Origin: Luteimonas huabeiensis HB2
Lineage (GTDB): Bacteria; Pseudomonadota; Gammaproteobacteria; Xanthomonadales; Xanthomonadaceae
Assembly (NCBI RefSeq): GCF_000559025.1
Contig: NZ_JAAN01000031.1
Location: 1-64,000, forward strand
Reading direction: 5' to 3'
Length of the DNA: 64,000 nucleotides
A program made the translations under genes and the position numbers. Position 1 is the stretch's first letter. The number at the start of each line of letters is the position of its first letter. Positions 20,559 to 33,825 of this stretch are shown here, piece after piece. Under the pieces are notes generated by a model that saw only the letters and a list, made by a program, of their open reading frames with translations, searched no databases and was not told the DNA's origin.

Positions 20559-20727
20559 CTCATCGTCGGCGGGGCGATCACCGCGCACGGTCGCACGGCT
20601 CGACGCACAAGATCGTGCCTGGCGCGGCAAGACACGGTGAACGCGCGGCGACGGCGCGCGGCAGCCGTCCTGCCCGCCAAAAGAGGACCTGACGAGCACG
20701 CACCTTCAGCAACTCGATTTCGCCCCA

Positions 20728-20755
20728 ACCTTCTCCCGCAAGCGGGAGAAGGGAA
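20728..20755. repeat. Single REP-like palindrome (CCTTCTCCCGC-AA-GCGGGAGAAGG)
   Basis: A perfect 11-bp inverted repeat with an AA loop, just downstream of the purA terminator. It is the clearest single copy of the family also found at the window start and at 36909-37086. Confidence 0.75.
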
Positions 20756-20770
20756 GCTGAAAGATCGTAC

Positions 20771-20810
20771 CAATCAGAAAAGAGGAAGGCCCCTCGCGGG
20801 GGCCTTCCTC
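20771..20810 (-). terminator. Rho-independent terminator of purA
   Basis: GAGGAAGGCCCC (20782-20793) pairs with GGGGCCTTCCTC (20799-20810), a perfect 12-bp stem with a 5-nt loop. Read on the minus strand it is followed by TTTTCTGATT. It starts 24 bp after the purA stop. Confidence 0.9.
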
Positions 20811-20833
20811 GCTTCCGCGACGCCGGGCGTGGA

Positions 20834-22555
<1,722 letters not shown>

Positions 22556-22559
<4 letters not shown>

Positions 22560-23443
22560 CGATCGCTGCGCATGTACTGCAGGAACGGGTCGTCGCGCTC
22601 GAGCACGATCACCGAGTCGCCGCCCTCGAAGGACCGGCGGTAGGCGTCCAGGCTGCGCTGGAAGGCGAAGAACGCCGGATCGCGGTTGGCGGCCTCGCCG
22701 TAGATGCGCGCGGCCTCGGCGTCGCCCTCGCCGCGCAGGGTCTGCGCGTCGCGCTCGGCCTCGGCCAGGATCACCGCCTGGTCGCGGTCGGCCTGGGCGC
22801 GGATCAGGCGCGCCTGCTCCTCGCCCTCGGCGCGCAGCCGGCTGGCCACCTGCTTGCGCTCGGCGCGCATGCGGTTGTAGACCTGCTGGATGACGTCGCT
22901 GTCGGTGGGCAGGTCGATCTGCTTGAGCCGGATGTCGATGATCCGCATGCCCAGCGTCGCGGCGCCCTGGTTGATCGACTCCAGCTGCTTGGCGATCACT
23001 TCGCCGCGGTCGCCGGAGACCAGCTGGGTCAGCGTGCGCGCGTTGATCTCGTTGCGCAGCGAGTCCTTGATGATCGGCGCGAGGCGATCGGCCGCGCGCG
23101 CTTCCATGTCGGCGATGCTGCCGCCGCCGCGATAGGTCGCGCGGTAGAAGTCGGCCACGTCGGAGATCGCCACGATGGCGACGAAATCGACGCTGACGTC
23201 CTTGCGCTCCGAGGTCAGGTAGCGCTCGGGGGTGAAGTCGACGGCGTTGAAGCGGCGGTCGAACACGCGCGCGGTCTGCATCAGCGGAATCTTGAAGTGC
23301 AGCCCCGGCGGGACGTCGGAGCGCACCACGCGGCCCAGTTGCAGCACCAGGCCGACCTGGCCCTCGCGGACCACGTACACCGAGCCGAGCAGGCCCAGCA
23401 GGACCGCCACCAGCAGCACGGGGATCAGGGCGCGCGGGTTCAT
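22556..23443 (-). CDS. hflC: HflC, SPFH-domain regulator of FtsH
   Basis: Inner-membrane prohibitin-like protein of 295 residues that partners HflK to restrain FtsH. There is one N-terminal membrane anchor (LIPVLLVAVLLGLLGSVYVV), then the SPFH domain (residues 25-200) with VREGQVGLVLQLGRVV, then a charged coiled coil (RAEGEEQARLIRAQADRD...). Start ATG overlaps the hflK stop by 4 bp, and its own stop overlaps the DUF2065 start, so all three are translationally coupled. Confidence 0.97.
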
Positions 23444-24567
23444 CGGACGGCTCCTTCGCCGCGGACCGGCCGCGGCGGGTTGCGCGGGCGCGGCGGCTCG
23501 CTGGTGACGGTGGGCGCCAGCACGTCGGCCGGCACCACCTGCGGCGAGGACGAGGACGACGATCCGCCGGCCCCCTCCTGCGCCATCGGCACGTAGATCA
23601 GCTGGCGGCCGTCGCCGCCGACGATGGTGCGGTTGTCGGCCAGCACGTCGGAGACGGTCTCCAGCCACAGGCGCTTGCGGGTGACCTCGGGGGCGCTGCG
23701 GTACTGGTCGAGCAGCAGCGAGAAGCGGGCCGCGTCGCCGGTCGCGCGGGCGATCGTGGCGGTCTTGTAGCCTTCGGCCACGGTGCGGGTGCGCGAAGCC
23801 TCGCCTCGCGCTTCCGGCACGATCCGCGCCGCGTAGGCGCGCGCCTCGTTGACCAGGCTCTCCTGCACCTGCTGGGCGCTGTTGACCTCGTCGAAGGCCG
23901 GCTTGACCTCCTCCGGCGGGCGCGCGTCCTGCAGGTTGAGCTCGGTGACCACCAGGCCGGTGCGGTAGATGTCGAGCGAATCCTGCAGCTGCTTGGACGC
24001 CAGCGCGGAGAGCGGGCCGCGCGCGCCGAGCACGGTGTCGAGATCGGAACGACCGACCTGCTCGCGCACCACGCCCTGGGCGACCTGCTCCAGCACGCGT
24101 TCGGCGTCGCGGGTGCCGAACAGGTAGAGCTGCGCATCGCCCACGCGGTACTGCACGTTGAGCGAGACGATGACGATGTTCTCGTCGCGGGTCAGCACCG
24201 GCACGGTGTTGGTGAAGGTCTTGATCTCGGTGGCGTTGACCTTGTTCACCCGCTCCAGCGGCCAGGGCAGCTTGAGGTTGGGGCCCGGCGACATCACCCG
24301 CACCGCCTGACCGAAGCGCAGCACCACGCCGAGCTGCTGTTCACCGACCAGCACGAAGCTGCTGAAGAGCAGGAACGCGCCCACCGCCACGGCCGCCCAG
24401 CGCAGGGGATTGCCGCCACCGCCGCGACCGCCGCCGAAGAGGTTGCGCAGTTGTTCCAGCAGGCCATCGAACGCACCGCCGCCGCCGCCGCGCGGCTTCC
24501 ACGGACCCCGGCCGTTGCCGCCGCCGGTTCCACCGCTGTTGTTCTTGCCGGGAATATTCCAGGCCAT
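23440..24567 (-). CDS. hflK: HflK, SPFH-domain regulator of FtsH
   Basis: Partner of HflC, 375 residues. A Gly-rich cytoplasmic N-terminus (about residues 5-65) precedes a single membrane helix (LRWAAVAVGAFLLFSSFVLV). The SPFH domain starts at GEQQLGVVLRFGQAV, and the C-terminal tail is Ser/Pro-rich. The MAWNIPGKNN start matches HflK proteins. First gene of a coupled hflK-hflC-DUF2065 operon; 174 bp separate it from hflX, enough for a promoter. Confidence 0.97.
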   Translation of the reverse strand: MAWNIPGKNNSGGTGGGNGRGPWKPRGGGGGAFDGLLEQLRNLFGGGRGGGGNPLRWAAVAVGAFLLFSSFVLVGEQQLGVVLRFGQAVRVMSPGPNLKLPWPLERVNKVNATEIKTFTNTVPVLTRDENIVIVSLNVQYRVGDAQLYLFGTRDAERVLEQVAQGVVREQVGRSDLDTVLGARGPLSALASKQLQDSLDIYRTGLVVTELNLQDARPPEEVKPAFDEVNSAQQVQESLVNEARAYAARIVPEARGEASRTRTVAEGYKTATIARATGDAARFSLLLDQYRSAPEVTRKRLWLETVSDVLADNRTIVGGDGRQLIYVPMAQEGAGGSSSSSSPQVVPADVLAPTVTSEPPRPRNPPRPVRGEGAVR

Positions 24568-24741
24568 GCCTGCTCCAGTCTGTGGGTCGCCCCGCCGGTC
24601 GCCGACCGTGCGGAGGCACATTCTACAAGGTGACGCAGCCGCCGGCTCCGGCCTGGCGCGACGCCTGGCGGCGCGGTGCCCGCCGGTGCGCGGATGCGCG
24701 CCCGTACGGGGTTCTTCGCCCGGGCGCGGGCGCCGCGCGCC

Positions 24742-26061
24742 TCACCACTCGGCGTCGGCGGGCTCGGCCACCAATGGCCGCAAGGGCGCGCCGTCGGACT
24801 CCGCCGCCAGGCGCGCGGCATCGGTATGCGGAAGATCGATGCGCAAGCGCCAGCCGTGCTCGTCGTGGGCCTCCTCCTTCACCGCATCGAGCGCGTGCAG
24901 GCGCGCGCGCAGGCGACCGGCCGAGGGCGGCAACGTCACCTCGGCCACGATCCGGCGCAGCCCCAGCCGGGCGGCCAGCGCGTCGCGCAGCAGGCCGAGG
25001 CCGTCGCCGTCGCGGGCCGAGATCCAGACCCGCTCGGCCACCGCTTCGTCGGGCGCGGCATCGGCCGGGCGCTCGTGGCGCGCCTGCGCGCCCTCGATGC
25101 GGTCGATCTTGTTGAAGACCAGCAGCTGCGGGATGTCGCCGGCGCCGATCTCGGCCAGCACGGCGTCGACCTGGCGGATGCGTTCGTCTCGCAACGGATC
25201 GGCGGCGTCGATCACGTGCAACAGCAGGTCGGCCTCGCGGGCCTCGCTGAGGGTGGAGCGGAAGGCGGCCACCAGCTCGTGCGGCAGGTCGCGCACGAAG
25301 CCGACGGTGTCGGCCAGCACCACCCCGCCGCCGGGCAGCGCGATGCGGCGCACGGTCGGGTCGAGGGTCGCGAACAACTGGTCGGCGGCGTAGGCGTCGG
25401 CGCCGGTCAGCGCGTTGAACAGGGTGGACTTGCCGGCGTTGGTGTAGCCGACCAAGGCCACGCGCGGCATTTCGCTGCGCACGCGGGCGCGGCGCATCTG
25501 GGTGCGCTGCACCTCCACCTTCTCCAGCCGCCGCTGCAGTTGCTCGACGCGCTTCTGCAGCAGCCGGCGGTCGGTCTCGAGCTGGGTCTCGCCGGGGCCG
25601 CGCAGGCCGATCGAGCCGCCGCGCTGGCGTTCGAGGTGGGTCCAGCCGCGGACCAGCCGGGTCGCCATGTGCCGGAGCTGGGCGAGCTCCACCTGCAGCT
25701 TGCCCTCGTGGCTGCGGGCGCGCTGGGCGAAGATGTCGAGGATCAGGCCGGTGCGGTCGACCACGCGCCGCTCCAGCGCCTTCTCCAGGTTGCGTTCCTG
25801 ACCGGGGCTGAGCGGGTGGTTGACCAGGATCAGGTCGGCGCCGGCGGCGTCCGCGGCGGCCTTCGCCTCTTCCAGCTTGCCGCTGCCGATCAGCGTGGCG
25901 GGGTTGGGCTTGTCGATGCGCGCGGTCAGCACCAGCGCCACCGCCGCGCCCGCCGAGCGCGCCAGCTCGGCGAACTCCTCGAGGGCGCCCTCGTCCGGCG
26001 GGCCGCCGGCGTGCGGCTGGATGAGCAGCGCGTGCTCGCCCTTCTTGCTGCGTTCAAACAC
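24742..26061 (-). CDS. hflX: Ribosome-associated GTPase HflX
   Basis: GTPase of 439 residues that splits stalled or hibernating ribosomes. The N-terminal HflX domain (residues 1-190) contains the GSGKLEEAK and GPGETQLETDRR motifs. The G domain follows with GYTNAGKSTLFN (G1), DTVGF (G3) and NKID (G4). It lies 104 bp downstream of hfq in the conserved miaA-hfq-hflX order. The spacer has a 10-bp GCGGCGCCCC/GGGGCGCCGC hairpin (26108-26136) without a T-run that could reduce read-through. Confidence 0.97.
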   Translation of the reverse strand: MFERSKKGEHALLIQPHAGGPPDEGALEEFAELARSAGAAVALVLTARIDKPNPATLIGSGKLEEAKAAADAAGADLILVNHPLSPGQERNLEKALERRVVDRTGLILDIFAQRARSHEGKLQVELAQLRHMATRLVRGWTHLERQRGGSIGLRGPGETQLETDRRLLQKRVEQLQRRLEKVEVQRTQMRRARVRSEMPRVALVGYTNAGKSTLFNALTGADAYAADQLFATLDPTVRRIALPGGGVVLADTVGFVRDLPHELVAAFRSTLSEAREADLLLHVIDAADPLRDERIRQVDAVLAEIGAGDIPQLLVFNKIDRIEGAQARHERPADAAPDEAVAERVWISARDGDGLGLLRDALAARLGLRRIVAEVTLPPSAGRLRARLHALDAVKEEAHDEHGWRLRIDLPHTDAARLAAESDGAPLRPLVAEPADAEW

Positions 26062-26165
26062 GCGGGGCGTGCTCCTGGAGGCGGGGAAGAGCCCTCAAGA
26101 TGCGGGCGCGGCGCCCCCGGTTCAATGGGGCGCCGCCTTCGCGCCGCACGCCCGCGCGCGCCGCG

Positions 26166-26432
<267 letters not shown>

Positions 26433-26448
26433 CTAGATTTCCCCAACT

Positions 26449-26462
26449 TGTTTGTTGTTGTC
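26449..26462 (-). promoter_or_regulatory. A-rich triplet tract in the hfq leader
   Basis: The minus-strand sequence here reads ACAACAACAAACA, ending 16 bases before the hfq ATG. Repeated A-C-A/A-A-C triplets are the kind of sequence the Hfq distal face binds (A-R-N motifs). E. coli Hfq represses its own translation by binding its leader. In such a GC-rich genome the tract stands out. Confidence 0.4.
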
Positions 26463-26577
26463 GTGCGCATCCGTGCGGCGCGAACCGCGCCCTGCCCGAC
26501 CCGATTCCCCGGAAGCGGCGGCAGAGCCAGACGATGGTACACAACTCCGGCACGCCTGGCCGCACGGCTGCGCAGCA

Positions 26578-27540
26578 CTAGGCGCTCAGCGCGCGGGCGA
26601 CGGCTTCGCGCAGGGCGGCGCCGTCGGTGGCGGGATCGAACCATTGCAGGCCGGGCTGGCCGCGCAGCCAGGTGAACTGCCGCTTGGCCAGCTGGCGGGT
26701 GGCGGCGATGGCGCGCTCGGCGAAGGTCGCCGCGTCGGTCAGGCCGTCGAGGTGCTCCCAGGCCTGGCGGTAGCCCACCGCGCGCAGCGCCGGCAGGTCG
26801 AGCGGCGCGGGATGCGCGCGCAGCGGCGGCAGCGCGCGCAGGGCGCGGACCTCGTCGAGGAAGCCGGCGGCGAGCATGGCCCGGAACCGGCGGGCGATGC
26901 GCGCGTGCAGTTCGGCGCGCGAGGCCGGCGCGATCGCCAGCCGGGCCACCCGCAGCGGCAGGCCGGCGCCTGCGGGGCGCTCGCGCTGCCAGGCGCTGAT
27001 CGGCCGGCCGCTCAGCCGGTAGACCTCCAGCGCGCGCTGGATGCGCTGGGCGTCGGTGGCGTGGATGCGCGCGGCGGCTTCCGGATCGACCCGCGCCAGC
27101 TCCGCGTGCAGCGCGGCCCAGCCGCGCCCGGCGGCCTGCCCGGCGAGCTCGGCGCGCAGCGCCGGGTCCGCCGGCGGCATGTCGGCCAGGCCGTCGAGCA
27201 GCGCCCGGAAGTACAGGCCGGTGCCGCCGGCCAGCACCGGCAACCGGCCGCGGGCGAGGATGCCCTCGATCGCGGCGCGCGCATCGGCCGCGAACTCCGC
27301 CGCGGAGTAGGTCTGCCACGGGTCGCGCAGGTCGAGCATGTGGTGCGGCACCCGCGCGCGCTCGGCGGCGTCGGGCTTGGCGGCGCCGATGTCCAGCCCG
27401 CGGTAGACCAGCGCCGAATCGACGCTGACGATCTCGCCGCCGCGCGCCTGCGCCAGCGCCAGCGCCAGCGCGCTCTTGCCCGAGGCGGTCGGGCCGAGGA
27501 TCGCCAGCGCCCGCGGAAGCCGATCGTCCGGGCTCGCCAT
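26578..27540 (-). CDS. miaA: tRNA dimethylallyltransferase MiaA
   Basis: Adds a dimethylallyl group to A37 of tRNAs that read UNN codons. The P-loop [18 protein letters not shown] is at residues 12-29, followed by [18 protein letters not shown], which includes the DSxxVY motif, and the later [12 protein letters not shown] and [14 protein letters not shown] motifs. 320 residues, normal length. It is separated from hfq by 145 bp and from the symporter by 10 bp, so it may be co-transcribed with the latter. Confidence 0.98.
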   Translation of the reverse strand: MASPDDRLPRALAILGPTASGKSALALALAQARGGEIVSVDSALVYRGLDIGAAKPDAAERARVPHHMLDLRDPWQTYSAAEFAADARAAIEGILARGRLPVLAGGTGLYFRALLDGLADMPPADPALRAELAGQAAGRGWAALHAELARVDPEAAARIHATDAQRIQRALEVYRLSGRPISAWQRERPAGAGLPLRVARLAIAPASRAELHARIARRFRAMLAAGFLDEVRALRALPPLRAHPAPLDLPALRAVGYRQAWEHLDGLTDAATFAERAIAATRQLAKRQFTWLRGQPGLQWFDPATDGAALREAVARALSA

Positions 27541-27550
27541 CGCGCTTGGC

Positions 27551-29038
27551 TCAGTAGCCGGTCTCGCGCAACGACAGCCGGACCTGCCGGTGGGTCGCCT
27601 GCACCTGCGCCGACGGCGGCCGCCCCAGCAGGCTGACCACCACGATGGCCAGGGTCGCCGCGATCACCCCAGGCACCATCTCGTACAGCGCGCTGCCGGT
27701 CAGCGTCCACAGCACCACGGTCAGCGCGCCGGCCAGCATGCCGGCCAGGGCGCCGTTGCGGGTCATCCGCTGCCAGAACAGCGACAGCAGCACGACCGGG
27801 CCGAACGCGGCGCCGAAGCCGGCCCAGGCGTAGGCGACCAGGCCCAGCACGCGGCTGTCCGGGTCGCGCGCGATCCAGATCGCCAGCAGCGCGATCGCCG
27901 CGACCATCAGGCGGCCGACCCAGACCAGCTCGCGATGGCCCGCGTGCGGCCGCAGGAAGCCGCGGTAGAAATCCTCCGTGAGCGCGCTGGAGCACACCAG
28001 CAACTGGCACGACAGCGTGCTCATCACCGCGGCCAGGATCGCCGACAGCAGCACGCCGGCCACCCACGGGTTGAACAGCAGCTCCGAGAGCACGATGAAC
28101 ACGCGTTCGGGGTTCTCGTTCACCGGCCCGGCGAGCTCCGGATTGGCGGCGAAGTACGCCACGCCGAAGAACCCGGTCGACAACGCGCCGAGCAGGCACA
28201 GCACCATCCAGGTCATGCCGATCCGGCGCGCGCGCGGGATCGTGGCGACGCTGTCGGCGGCCATGAAACGGGCGAGGATGTGCGGCTGGCCGAAATAGCC
28301 GAAGCCCCAGGCCAGCGCCGAGACCACCGCCATCACGCCGCCGGCGCCGATCCATTGCAGGTGCCCGGGGTCCACCTGCTCGATCAGCGCCAGGCTCGGC
28401 CCGATGCCGCCGCTGGCCACGATCGCCATCACCGGCACCAGCAGCAGCGCGAAGATCATCAGCGTCGCCTGCACCATGTCGGTCCAGCTCACCGCGAGGA
28501 AGCCGCCGACCAGGGTGTAGAGGATCGTCGCCGCCGCGCCCCACCACAGCGCCTGCGCGTAGGGCATGCCGAACACGCTCTCGAACAGCCGCGCGCCGGC
28601 GACGATGCCGGAGGCGCAGTAGACCGCGAAGAACACCAGGATCACCAGCGCCGACAGCACCCGCAGCAGCTTCTGGCGGTCCTCGAAACGGTGGGTGAAG
28701 TAGTCGGGCAGCGTCAGCGCGTTGCGCGTGCGCTCGGTATAGACGCGCAGCGGTCCGGCGACGTAGCGCCAGTTGAGCCAGGCGCCGGCGGTCAGGCCGA
28801 CCGCGATCCAGGCTTCCGAGGCGCCGGTCAGGTACAGCGCGCCGGGCAGGCCCATCAGCAGCCAGCCGCTCATGTCCGAGGCGCCGGCCGACAGCGCGGT
28901 GACGTAGCTGCCGAGCGAACGGCCGCCGAGGATGTAGTCGTCGAAGGTCTTGGTGCGGTACCAGGCCCAGAAGCCGATCCCCACCATCAGCAGCAGGTAG
29001 GTGGCGAAGGTGACGTACAGCGGCGTGCTTGCGGTCAT
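27551..29038 (-). CDS. putP: Sodium/proline symporter PutP
   Basis: Sodium:solute symporter family (SSF) transporter of 495 residues with about 13 hydrophobic segments. Recognisable PutP features are [27 protein letters not shown] near residues 30-55, ALTLPDYF, and the [26 protein letters not shown] helix. ATG at 29038 is chosen because the upstream ATG at 29068 adds ten Arg/Gly residues not seen in PutP. It probably supplies proline as nutrient or osmoprotectant; no putA is adjacent. Confidence 0.95.
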   Translation of the reverse strand: MTASTPLYVTFATYLLLMVGIGFWAWYRTKTFDDYILGGRSLGSYVTALSAGASDMSGWLLMGLPGALYLTGASEAWIAVGLTAGAWLNWRYVAGPLRVYTERTRNALTLPDYFTHRFEDRQKLLRVLSALVILVFFAVYCASGIVAGARLFESVFGMPYAQALWWGAAATILYTLVGGFLAVSWTDMVQATLMIFALLLVPVMAIVASGGIGPSLALIEQVDPGHLQWIGAGGVMAVVSALAWGFGYFGQPHILARFMAADSVATIPRARRIGMTWMVLCLLGALSTGFFGVAYFAANPELAGPVNENPERVFIVLSELLFNPWVAGVLLSAILAAVMSTLSCQLLVCSSALTEDFYRGFLRPHAGHRELVWVGRLMVAAIALLAIWIARDPDSRVLGLVAYAWAGFGAAFGPVVLLSLFWQRMTRNGALAGMLAGALTVVLWTLTGSALYEMVPGVIAATLAIVVVSLLGRPPSAQVQATHRQVRLSLRETGY

Positions 29039-29105
29039 GCGCGATCCCCGGCCGCGGACGGCGGCCACAAGAGCGGAAGCTTACCCGGGATCGCGAACCG
29101 GGCGC

Positions 29106-30005
29106 TCAGGCGTCGTCCGGCCAGCGGATCGCCGGCGCCGCGGCCTCGCGGCGCGGCGCGGGCACGGCGGCCACCGCCGCCCACACCTTCAGCGCATCGA
29201 CGGTGGCGGCGACGTCGTGCACGCGCAGGATCGCCGCGCCCCGCTGGGCGGCGATCAGGTGCGCGGCCACGGAGCCGGCGGCGCGCTCGGCCGGCGCCTC
29301 GCGGCCGGTCAGCTCGCCGATGCTGCGCTTGCGCGACAGCCCGGCCAGCACCGGCACGCCGAGCTCGGAAAACCGCGCCAGCCCGGCCAGCAGCGCCAGG
29401 TTGTGGTCCAGGGTCTTGCCGAAGCCGAAGCCGGGATCGACGACGATGCGCCGCTTGTCGATGCCGGCCATCTCGGCGGCGAAGAGGCGCTCGGCCAGGA
29501 ACCGGTGCACCTCGCCGACCACGTCGTCGTAGCGCGGCGCGTCCTGCATCGAACGCGGCTCGCCCAGCATGTGCATCAGCACCACCGCCGCACCGCTCTC
29601 GGCGGCCGCTTCCAGCGCGCCCTCGCGGCGCAGGGCATAGACGTCGTTGATCATGCCGGCGCCGGCGGCGACGGCCGCGCGCATCACCTCCGGCTTGGAG
29701 GTATCGACGCTGATCGGCACCTCGGTCGCCGCGCGCAGGCGCTCGATCACCGGCACCACCCGGCGGATCTCCTCCTGCACGGGCACCTCGCCGGCGCCCG
29801 GGCGGGTGGATTCGCCGCCCACGTCGAGCAGATCGGCGCCCTCGGCCACCAGGCGCAGGCCATGCGCGACGGCGGCCTCCGGGGTGTCGTGGCGGCCGCC
29901 GTCGGAGAACGAATCCGGGGTGACGTTGACGATCCCCATGACCCGCGGCCGGTCCAGGCGCAGGCGGCGCTCCCCGCAGGCCAGCTGCGGCGCGGTGTCG
30001 AACAT
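29106..30005 (-). CDS. folP: Dihydropteroate synthase
   Basis: Condenses p-aminobenzoate with hydroxymethyl-dihydropterin diphosphate in folate synthesis and is the sulphonamide target. A TIM barrel of 299 residues with VMGIVNVTPDSFSDGG at about 22-37, DVGGESTRPGA, ISVDTSKPEV, DPGFGFGKTLDHN and GLSRKRSIG. The ATG shares one base with the stop of the small membrane gene upstream (TGATG), implying coupling. The ftsH-folP neighbourhood is widely conserved in Gammaproteobacteria. Confidence 0.98.
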   Translation of the reverse strand: MFDTAPQLACGERRLRLDRPRVMGIVNVTPDSFSDGGRHDTPEAAVAHGLRLVAEGADLLDVGGESTRPGAGEVPVQEEIRRVVPVIERLRAATEVPISVDTSKPEVMRAAVAAGAGMINDVYALRREGALEAAAESGAAVVLMHMLGEPRSMQDAPRYDDVVGEVHRFLAERLFAAEMAGIDKRRIVVDPGFGFGKTLDHNLALLAGLARFSELGVPVLAGLSRKRSIGELTGREAPAERAAGSVAAHLIAAQRGAAILRVHDVAATVDALKVWAAVAAVPAPRREAAAPAIRWPDDA

Positions 30006-30211
30006 CAGCGCCGGCGCCCGCCGGGCGCGCGGCGCGTCTCGATCCGGCGCAGACGGCGGCTGCGCGCGACCACGCCGGCCATGATGCCGCAGGGCGCGCC
30101 GAAGGCCAGGCCGAGCACCACGTTGCCGACGAACAGGCCCACCGCGATGCCCAGGGCCAGGCCCAGCGGCAGCCAAAGCGGATCCATCACGGCATCGTCG
30201 GCAGCGGACAT
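30005..30211 (-). CDS. Small membrane protein between ftsH and folP
   Basis: A 68-residue protein with a single strongly hydrophobic stretch (WLPLGLALGIAVGLFVGNVVLGLAFGAPCGIMAGVV) and a basic C-terminus (RSRRLRRIETRR). It may span the membrane twice as a hairpin. Its stop overlaps the folP start. It lies just after the ftsH terminator, so it and folP probably share a separate promoter. The Gly-spaced hydrophobic pattern resembles small glycine-zipper-like proteins; function unknown. Confidence 0.7.
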   Translation of the reverse strand: MSAADDAVMDPLWLPLGLALGIAVGLFVGNVVLGLAFGAPCGIMAGVVARSRRLRRIETRRAPGGRRR

Positions 30212-30223
30212 GGGGTCTCCCGG

Positions 30224-30256
30224 AAACGAAAAAGGCCAGAGCGGACTCTGGCCTTT
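30224..30256 (-). terminator. Rho-independent terminator of ftsH
   Basis: AAAGGCCAGAG (30231-30241) pairs with CTCTGGCCTTT (30246-30256), an 11-bp perfect stem with a 4-nt loop. On the minus strand it is followed by more T residues. It separates ftsH from the small membrane gene and folP. Confidence 0.9.
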
Positions 30257-30321
30257 CGCGGCGCGTGATGCAACCGTGAAGGTCGCCGAAACGCGAACCG
30301 GGTCGCGCTCTCCCGGCGCCC

Positions 30322-32238
<1,917 letters not shown>

Positions 32239-32319
32239 GGAATGCTTCTGCTCTTGATGAGGATGGCGCGGGATCGCCCACGCACCGCTGCCCGATGGTA
32301 CTACCTTGGAGCCTGCCGC

Positions 32320-32946
32320 TCAGCGCGGCCGCCGCCCCCGGGCCAGGGCGTAGACCTCCGGAGAGCGCTGCCGCGACGCCGCCGGCTTGCGGACCGAGAC
32401 CTTGTCGTACCGGTGCCGCAGCTCGCGGACGTAGTCGTCGAAGCCCACGCCCTGGAACAGCTTGATCAGGAACGCGCCGCCCGGGCGCAGATGATCGTCG
32501 GCGAACGCCATCGCCAGTTCGGCCAGGTGCATGGCCCGGGGCTGGTCGACGGCACCCACACCGCTCTTGTTGGGGGCCATGTCCGACAACACAAGATCCA
32601 CCGGGCGTCCGTCGAGCGCGGCCTCCAGCCGCGATAACACCGCATCCTCCCTGAAATCGCCATGAAGGAACTCGACCCCGGCCAGCGGCGGCATCTCCAG
32701 GATGTCCAGCGCGATCACCCGGCCCTCGTCGCCCAGCGCCTGGCGGACCCATTGCGACCAGCCGCCCGGCGCCGCGCCCAGGTCGACCACGGTCATCCCC
32801 GGCTTGAGCAGGCGGTCGCGAGCGACCAGCTCCTCCAGCTTGTAGGCGGCGCGCGAACGCATGCCCTCGGCCTGGGCCCGCTTCACGTAGGGGTCGGAGA
32901 AGTGCTCGGCGAGCCAGCGCTGGCTGCTCTTGCTGCGGGGCGGCAT
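32320..32946 (-). CDS. rlmE: 23S rRNA 2'-O-ribose methyltransferase RlmE (FtsJ/RrmJ)
   Basis: SAM-dependent methyltransferase for U2552 of 23S rRNA, 208 residues. The SAM motif [14 protein letters not shown] and the K-D-K-E tetrad are recognisable: Lys in RAAYKLEEL, Asp in LVLSDMAPN, Lys in AFLIKLFQG, Glu in SPEVYALAR. It is followed by ftsH and is divergent from yhbY across about 100 bp, the conserved order in Gammaproteobacteria. Confidence 0.97.
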   Translation of the reverse strand: MPPRSKSSQRWLAEHFSDPYVKRAQAEGMRSRAAYKLEELVARDRLLKPGMTVVDLGAAPGGWSQWVRQALGDEGRVIALDILEMPPLAGVEFLHGDFREDAVLSRLEAALDGRPVDLVLSDMAPNKSGVGAVDQPRAMHLAELAMAFADDHLRPGGAFLIKLFQGVGFDDYVRELRHRYDKVSVRKPAASRQRSPEVYALARGRRPR

Positions 32947-33043
32947 AAGGGGGATCGTGGCGCGGCGGAAGTGCCGCCAAATCAGGGAGTTCCGGCCGGC
33001 ATGATACCCTGCCCGCCCTCCGACCGCTGACCGCCACCGCCCG

Positions 33044-33349
33044 ATGAGCATCGCCCTGACCGCCTCCCAGACCCGATTCCTCCGCGGCCAGGCCCACGAC
33101 CTGCGTGCCGTTCTCCAGGTCGGCGGCAAGGGCGTCACCGATGCGCTGGCGGCGGAACTGGACGGGCTGCTGGAACACCACGAGCTGATCAAGGTGAAGG
33201 TGGCCGCCGCCGACCGCGAGGAGCGCGACGCGCTCGTCGCGGCGCTGGTGGAACGCAGCGGCGCGGCCCTGGTGCAGCGGATCGGCCACGTCGCCGTGCT
33301 CTACCGCCCGGCCCAGGACAAGCGCAGGATCGTCCTGCCCCGCGCCTGA
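33044..33349 (+). CDS. yhbY: CRS1/YhbY-domain RNA-binding protein
   Basis: A 101-residue CRM-domain protein associated with pre-50S ribosomal particles. The signature [23 protein letters not shown] (residues 8-30) includes the GxxG RNA-binding loop (VGGKG), and the domain ends with [13 protein letters not shown]. It is divergent from rlmE, as in E. coli. Confidence 0.96.
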   Translation: MSIALTASQTRFLRGQAHDLRAVLQVGGKGVTDALAAELDGLLEHHELIKVKVAAADREERDALVAALVERSGAALVQRIGHVAVLYRPAQDKRRIVLPRA

Positions 33350-33386
33350 GGCCCGGGCTCATCCGCTCCGGACCGCCCGACCGCCC

Positions 33387-33779
33387 ATGCAGCTCAATCT
33401 CGAAACGCCCGACTTCGATTACTTCCTCCGCGGGGCCGACGGCCGCACCGCGCTGGTCAACGAGCGCCGGCTGACCCGCAGCTTCGTGATCGCGCCCGAC
33501 GCGCTGGTCGAGGACTGGCCGGTCGCGGACATCGCGGCGCTGCGCGCCGAGGACCTGGACGCGCTGCTGGCGCTATCGCCGGAGCTGGTGGTGCTGGGCT
33601 CGGGGCGCACGCAGGTGTTCCCGCCGGCCGAGGTGGTCGCCGCCTGCCTGACGCGCGGCATCGGCCTGGAGACCATGGCCAACGACGCCGCCGCGCGGAC
33701 CTACCACGTGCTCGCCGGCGAGGGCCGCCGGGTGGTCGCCGCGTTCGTGCTCGCCGGGGCCCCGACCGGGGACGAGTGA
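33387..33779 (+). CDS. Mth938-domain (DUF498) protein
   Basis: A 130-residue protein of the Mth938/NDUFAF3 fold: LEDWPVADIAALRAEDLDALL, the PELVVLGSGRTQVFP strand-loop, RGIGLETMANDAAARTYHVLAGEGRRVVAAFVLA. The mitochondrial relative NDUFAF3 assists respiratory complex I assembly; the bacterial role is not established. It follows yhbY by 37 bp and may be co-transcribed. A shorter degraded relative is at 8969-9133. Confidence 0.92.
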   Translation: MQLNLETPDFDYFLRGADGRTALVNERRLTRSFVIAPDALVEDWPVADIAALRAEDLDALLALSPELVVLGSGRTQVFPPAEVVAACLTRGIGLETMANDAAARTYHVLAGEGRRVVAAFVLAGAPTGDE

Positions 33780-33825
33780 TCCGGAAAAGCCGGGGGGCCG
33801 CGCTGCTTGCGAATCCCCGATCCGG

